Shown: positions 38,263-40,214 of the stretch, in pieces | How the letters are laid out: every line of letters starts with the position of its first letter | Position numbering within the stretch: the stretch's first letter is position 1 | Source of the DNA: Corallococcus terminator | GTDB lineage: Bacteria > Myxococcota > Myxococcia > Myxococcales > Myxococcaceae | Assembly (NCBI RefSeq): GCF_003611635.1 | Contig: NZ_RAVZ01000040.1 | Span: 1 to 40,214, forward strand | Length of the DNA stretch: 40,214 nt | Direction of reading: 5' to 3' | Program-made: the position numbers and the translations under genes | The notes under the pieces: model-generated | Database searches by the model: none | Seen by the model: only the letters and a program-made list of their open reading frames with translations | What the model was told of the DNA's origin: nothing

Positions 38263-40214
38263 ATGCATCCACAGTCCTTCCGACTCCTGGCCCGGGTGGC
38301 CGGGAGTGTCTTGCTTGTCATCGCAGCGCCGCCGGCCCACGCCGCCGAGCCTCCCCGCATCACCACCGTCACGCAGACGGTTCGGCAGTTGGAAGCGGGC
38401 GGCAGCTCGCGGTTGGGCCTCCAGGCCGTGGATCCGCAGGGCAGTCCGCTCACCTTCTCCTGGAGCGCGAGCGCGGGCACGCTGAGCACGCCGCTGGGCA
38501 ATGCGAACACCAGCCGCCTGTCCTGGACCGCGCCGTTGTGTCTTGCCAATGGAAGCCCCCCGGTGACAGCGACGGTGACCAACGGCCTGGGGCTGTCCAC
38601 CACGACGGCGTTCGACTTCAGCTTCGTCCAGCACCTGGAGGCCAACCACCAGCCTGCCTTCACGGCCGAGGGCTTCGAGCAGTTCGAGAACGTGGCACTC
38701 CAGCAGGGCTCCGTGTCCCTGCCTCCGTGGGGCTCGCTCGACGCGGAGCACATCGTGTTCCCGAAGGACCTGCGGCTGAGCGTGGCGTTCGTCCACAAGG
38801 ACTCGCTCGCGAGCCATGCACTCGGGTACCTGTACGTCGACGAGCTTTTGCAACGCGGCTACGTCGACCCCTGGGGCAACCTGATGGACTTCAATGCCAA
38901 TGGCATCGCGGACCTGCACGAGGACCTCTACAACCTTGCGCCCCCCAGTGGCTCCCGGGCCCGCCCGTACATCGGCGTCAATCGCCGCTGTTTCCAGACC
39001 TTCAATTCCCAGGGCCTCACCTACAGCCAGCCCGAACTGGCGCTCAATGCGGGTTGCACCCCCAGCTTCGCCTCACAATCACTCCTGGATGCCCGTCCGG
39101 GAGCGCATCCCTCGCAGACGGTCGACGTCATCGGGCGCGATGCCACGACGTCCCCGCCTCCCGGCCTGGGTTTCTCCGACAACGGGCTCTTCGCGCGCAT
39201 CCCCAACCTGCTGGAGCCGGCCCATGCCCTGAATGGGAACCGGGGCCTGGGCCACCTCCCGTTCCTCCTCACCGACGATGACGAGGACAGGACCACCCCG
39301 CGCCAACTGGGCGCCGTGCCTGACGTGGACTCCCGATACCCGAACGGCATCCCCGACTACGACGTCTCCGCCTACGACGCGCGCGGCGTCCTTCGGGACA
39401 TCAATCCGGACCCGGGCATCACCCCGGCGGACCGCACGGTGGACCTGGGGCGCATCCAGGGCGGCCGGGAGCTGGTCTTCTTCCTCGTCGTCAACCTGGA
39501 GGCGCAGCACGCCCCGGGCACCAGCCTGGTCCTACCGTGTCTGCGCAAGGCGCCCGATGGACGGTGCACCCTGCACCTGGAGGCGCCCGTCTCCGTCTTC
39601 TTCTCCAAGGCGAAGTGGAACCTGGACCAGGACCCCGTGGGACACCCAGCCGGCGTGGCCTTCAACGTCGGGTGCGGTTCCAACGACCTGTGCACCCAGG
39701 AACTGGCCTATCGATATGGGTGCCTCCTGGCCTCTGGCCAGCGGAAGCTGTGCGGCTGGCTGTACGAAAGTGCCCTCGAAACCCTCGCCACTCCCGACTA
39801 CGGCAACACCCTCCTCTTCAAGGACGCCGCGGAGGTGCCGCTCTCCGGCAATGGCAACATGCCGCATGTGCTGCTCCACTCGCCCGTCCTCGCGCCGGGC
39901 CGGTGGCTGCTCGCCTTCGAGGACTTCAATGGCGGCGGCGACCGGGACTTCAACGACGTCGTCTTCCAGTTGCAGGCGGAGGCGGACCCCGGGCGCGTGC
40001 GCTCGCGCTCGCTGAGCCCGGCGTGGGTGTCATCCCCGGAGGACGAAGGCTGCGTCCTTTCCCGCGTGCGCTTCCGCAAGAGCGACAGCGCGCAGCCCGG
40101 CTGTGACAGCCCCGCCAACACCGTCTCCTACGCCGTGGCCACCGACTGCGGCACGTGCAACGGCGGCGTGTGTCAGTCCAACCCCTCGCCCACCTGGCAC
40201 CCGCTGCCCCTGCC
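38263..40214 (+). CDS. Secreted DUF4114 protein, partial (paralog B, 3' end outside window)
   Basis: The frame stays open from ATG 38263 to the window end (650 codons seen). It is a close paralog of the gene just upstream: signal peptide (1-27, RVAGSVLLVIAAPPAHAAE), Ig-like region with the same SPLTFSWSASAGTL, EF-hand-like DFNANGIADLHED (D209-D221), shared LFARIPNLLEP, NGNRGLGH and SKAKWNLDQDP blocks, and DUF4114 FEDFNGGGDRDFNDVVF near residues 553-570. Differences include more Cys in the tail (TDCGTCNGGVCQSN). Whether the gene is complete beyond 40214 cannot be seen. Expression may be limited by the hairpin over its ribosome binding site. Confidence 0.85.
   Translation, partial: MHPQSFRLLARVAGSVLLVIAAPPAHAAEPPRITTVTQTVRQLEAGGSSRLGLQAVDPQGSPLTFSWSASAGTLSTPLGNANTSRLSWTAPLCLANGSPPVTATVTNGLGLSTTTAFDFSFVQHLEANHQPAFTAEGFEQFENVALQQGSVSLPPWGSLDAEHIVFPKDLRLSVAFVHKDSLASHALGYLYVDELLQRGYVDPWGNLMDFNANGIADLHEDLYNLAPPSGSRARPYIGVNRRCFQTFNSQGLTYSQPELALNAGCTPSFASQSLLDARPGAHPSQTVDVIGRDATTSPPPGLGFSDNGLFARIPNLLEPAHALNGNRGLGHLPFLLTDDDEDRTTPRQLGAVPDVDSRYPNGIPDYDVSAYDARGVLRDINPDPGITPADRTVDLGRIQGGRELVFFLVVNLEAQHAPGTSLVLPCLRKAPDGRCTLHLEAPVSVFFSKAKWNLDQDPVGHPAGVAFNVGCGSNDLCTQELAYRYGCLLASGQRKLCGWLYESALETLATPDYGNTLLFKDAAEVPLSGNGNMPHVLLHSPVLAPGRWLLAFEDFNGGGDRDFNDVVFQLQAEADPGRVRSRSLSPAWVSSPEDEGCVLSRVRFRKSDSAQPGCDSPANTVSYAVATDCGTCNGGVCQSNPSPTWHPLPL

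Noticed and set aside
35965-38919. A 984-codon open frame on the minus strand across the first DUF4114 gene
   Set aside because: Same shadow effect; the product has no domain features and the plus-strand gene has signal peptide, EF-hand-like loop and DUF4114.
1-40214. CRISPR arrays, tRNA or rRNA genes, insertion sequences
   Set aside because: I found no regularly spaced repeats, no cloverleaf with a TTCGA-type arm outside coding sequence, and no transposase-like product. A tool-based scan could still find a short RNA gene.

Overview
The window is very GC-rich (about 70% by eye), almost fully coding, and shows strong third-position G/C bias. It looks like chromosome from a myxobacterium, most likely the Myxococcaceae (Myxococcus/Corallococcus type). 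The support is the gene mix: two eukaryote-like Ser/Thr kinases (one with a PEGA domain and a coupled TPR partner), an FHA protein, Cys-rich 'Myxo_disulf'-type repeats on a large lipoprotein, an NtrC-type two-component pair, and large secreted calcium-loop proteins. I saw no insertion sequence, prophage, CRISPR array, tRNA or rRNA. The assignment rests on family recognition only, because no search could be run.

Layout. 1-2.4 kb: the C-terminal end of an unknown protein, a membrane-anchored YkuE-like metallophosphoesterase and a TetR regulator. 2.5-7.2 kb (minus): a 1551-residue lipoprotein joining Cys-rich repeats, an ATZ/TRZ-like amidohydrolase, thrombospondin-3 repeats, an OB-fold-like segment, Ig-like repeats and a lamin-tail domain. 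7.4-13.1 kb: a phospho-Ser/Thr signalling neighbourhood (6-TM kinase, ATP-grasp enzyme, FHA protein, then on the minus strand a PEGA kinase overlapping a TPR protein). The 3' end of the TPR gene is tandemly duplicated. 13.5-19 kb: a baeRF/host-attachment-type protein, a chemoreceptor, a HAD hydrolase, a GST, a class III cyclase-like protein missing a metal ligand, and an unrecognised 296-residue protein.

19.2-24.6 kb (minus) is the most coherent regulatory unit. A periplasmic-sensing histidine kinase overlaps an NtrC-family response regulator by 4 nt. Downstream come a SulP anion transporter and a beta-carbonic anhydrase, also overlapping by 4 nt. The 182-nt gap between the two pairs carries a perfect sigma-54 element (TGGCAC-N5-TTGC), with a repeated motif and a near-palindrome 90-130 bp upstream of the predicted start site. 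This predicts a signal-responsive, sigma-54-driven bicarbonate uptake/CO2-hydration module.

24.7-30 kb: an S46 dipeptidyl-peptidase, a GHSTGG lipase, a DUF4442 hotdog protein and a flavin amine oxidase. 30.2-35.9 kb: stress and redox genes, namely Dps, then an SDR-GST-SelO run with tight spacing, a small membrane protein, and a pyrophosphatase-CHAD pair that suggests polyphosphate/pyrophosphate handling. 36-40.2 kb: two tandem paralogous secreted proteins (Ig-like region, EF-hand-like loop, DUF4114), the second cut by the window end. Stretches of near-identical DNA between them suggest recent duplication or gene conversion. A strong hairpin covers the Shine-Dalgarno of the second copy.
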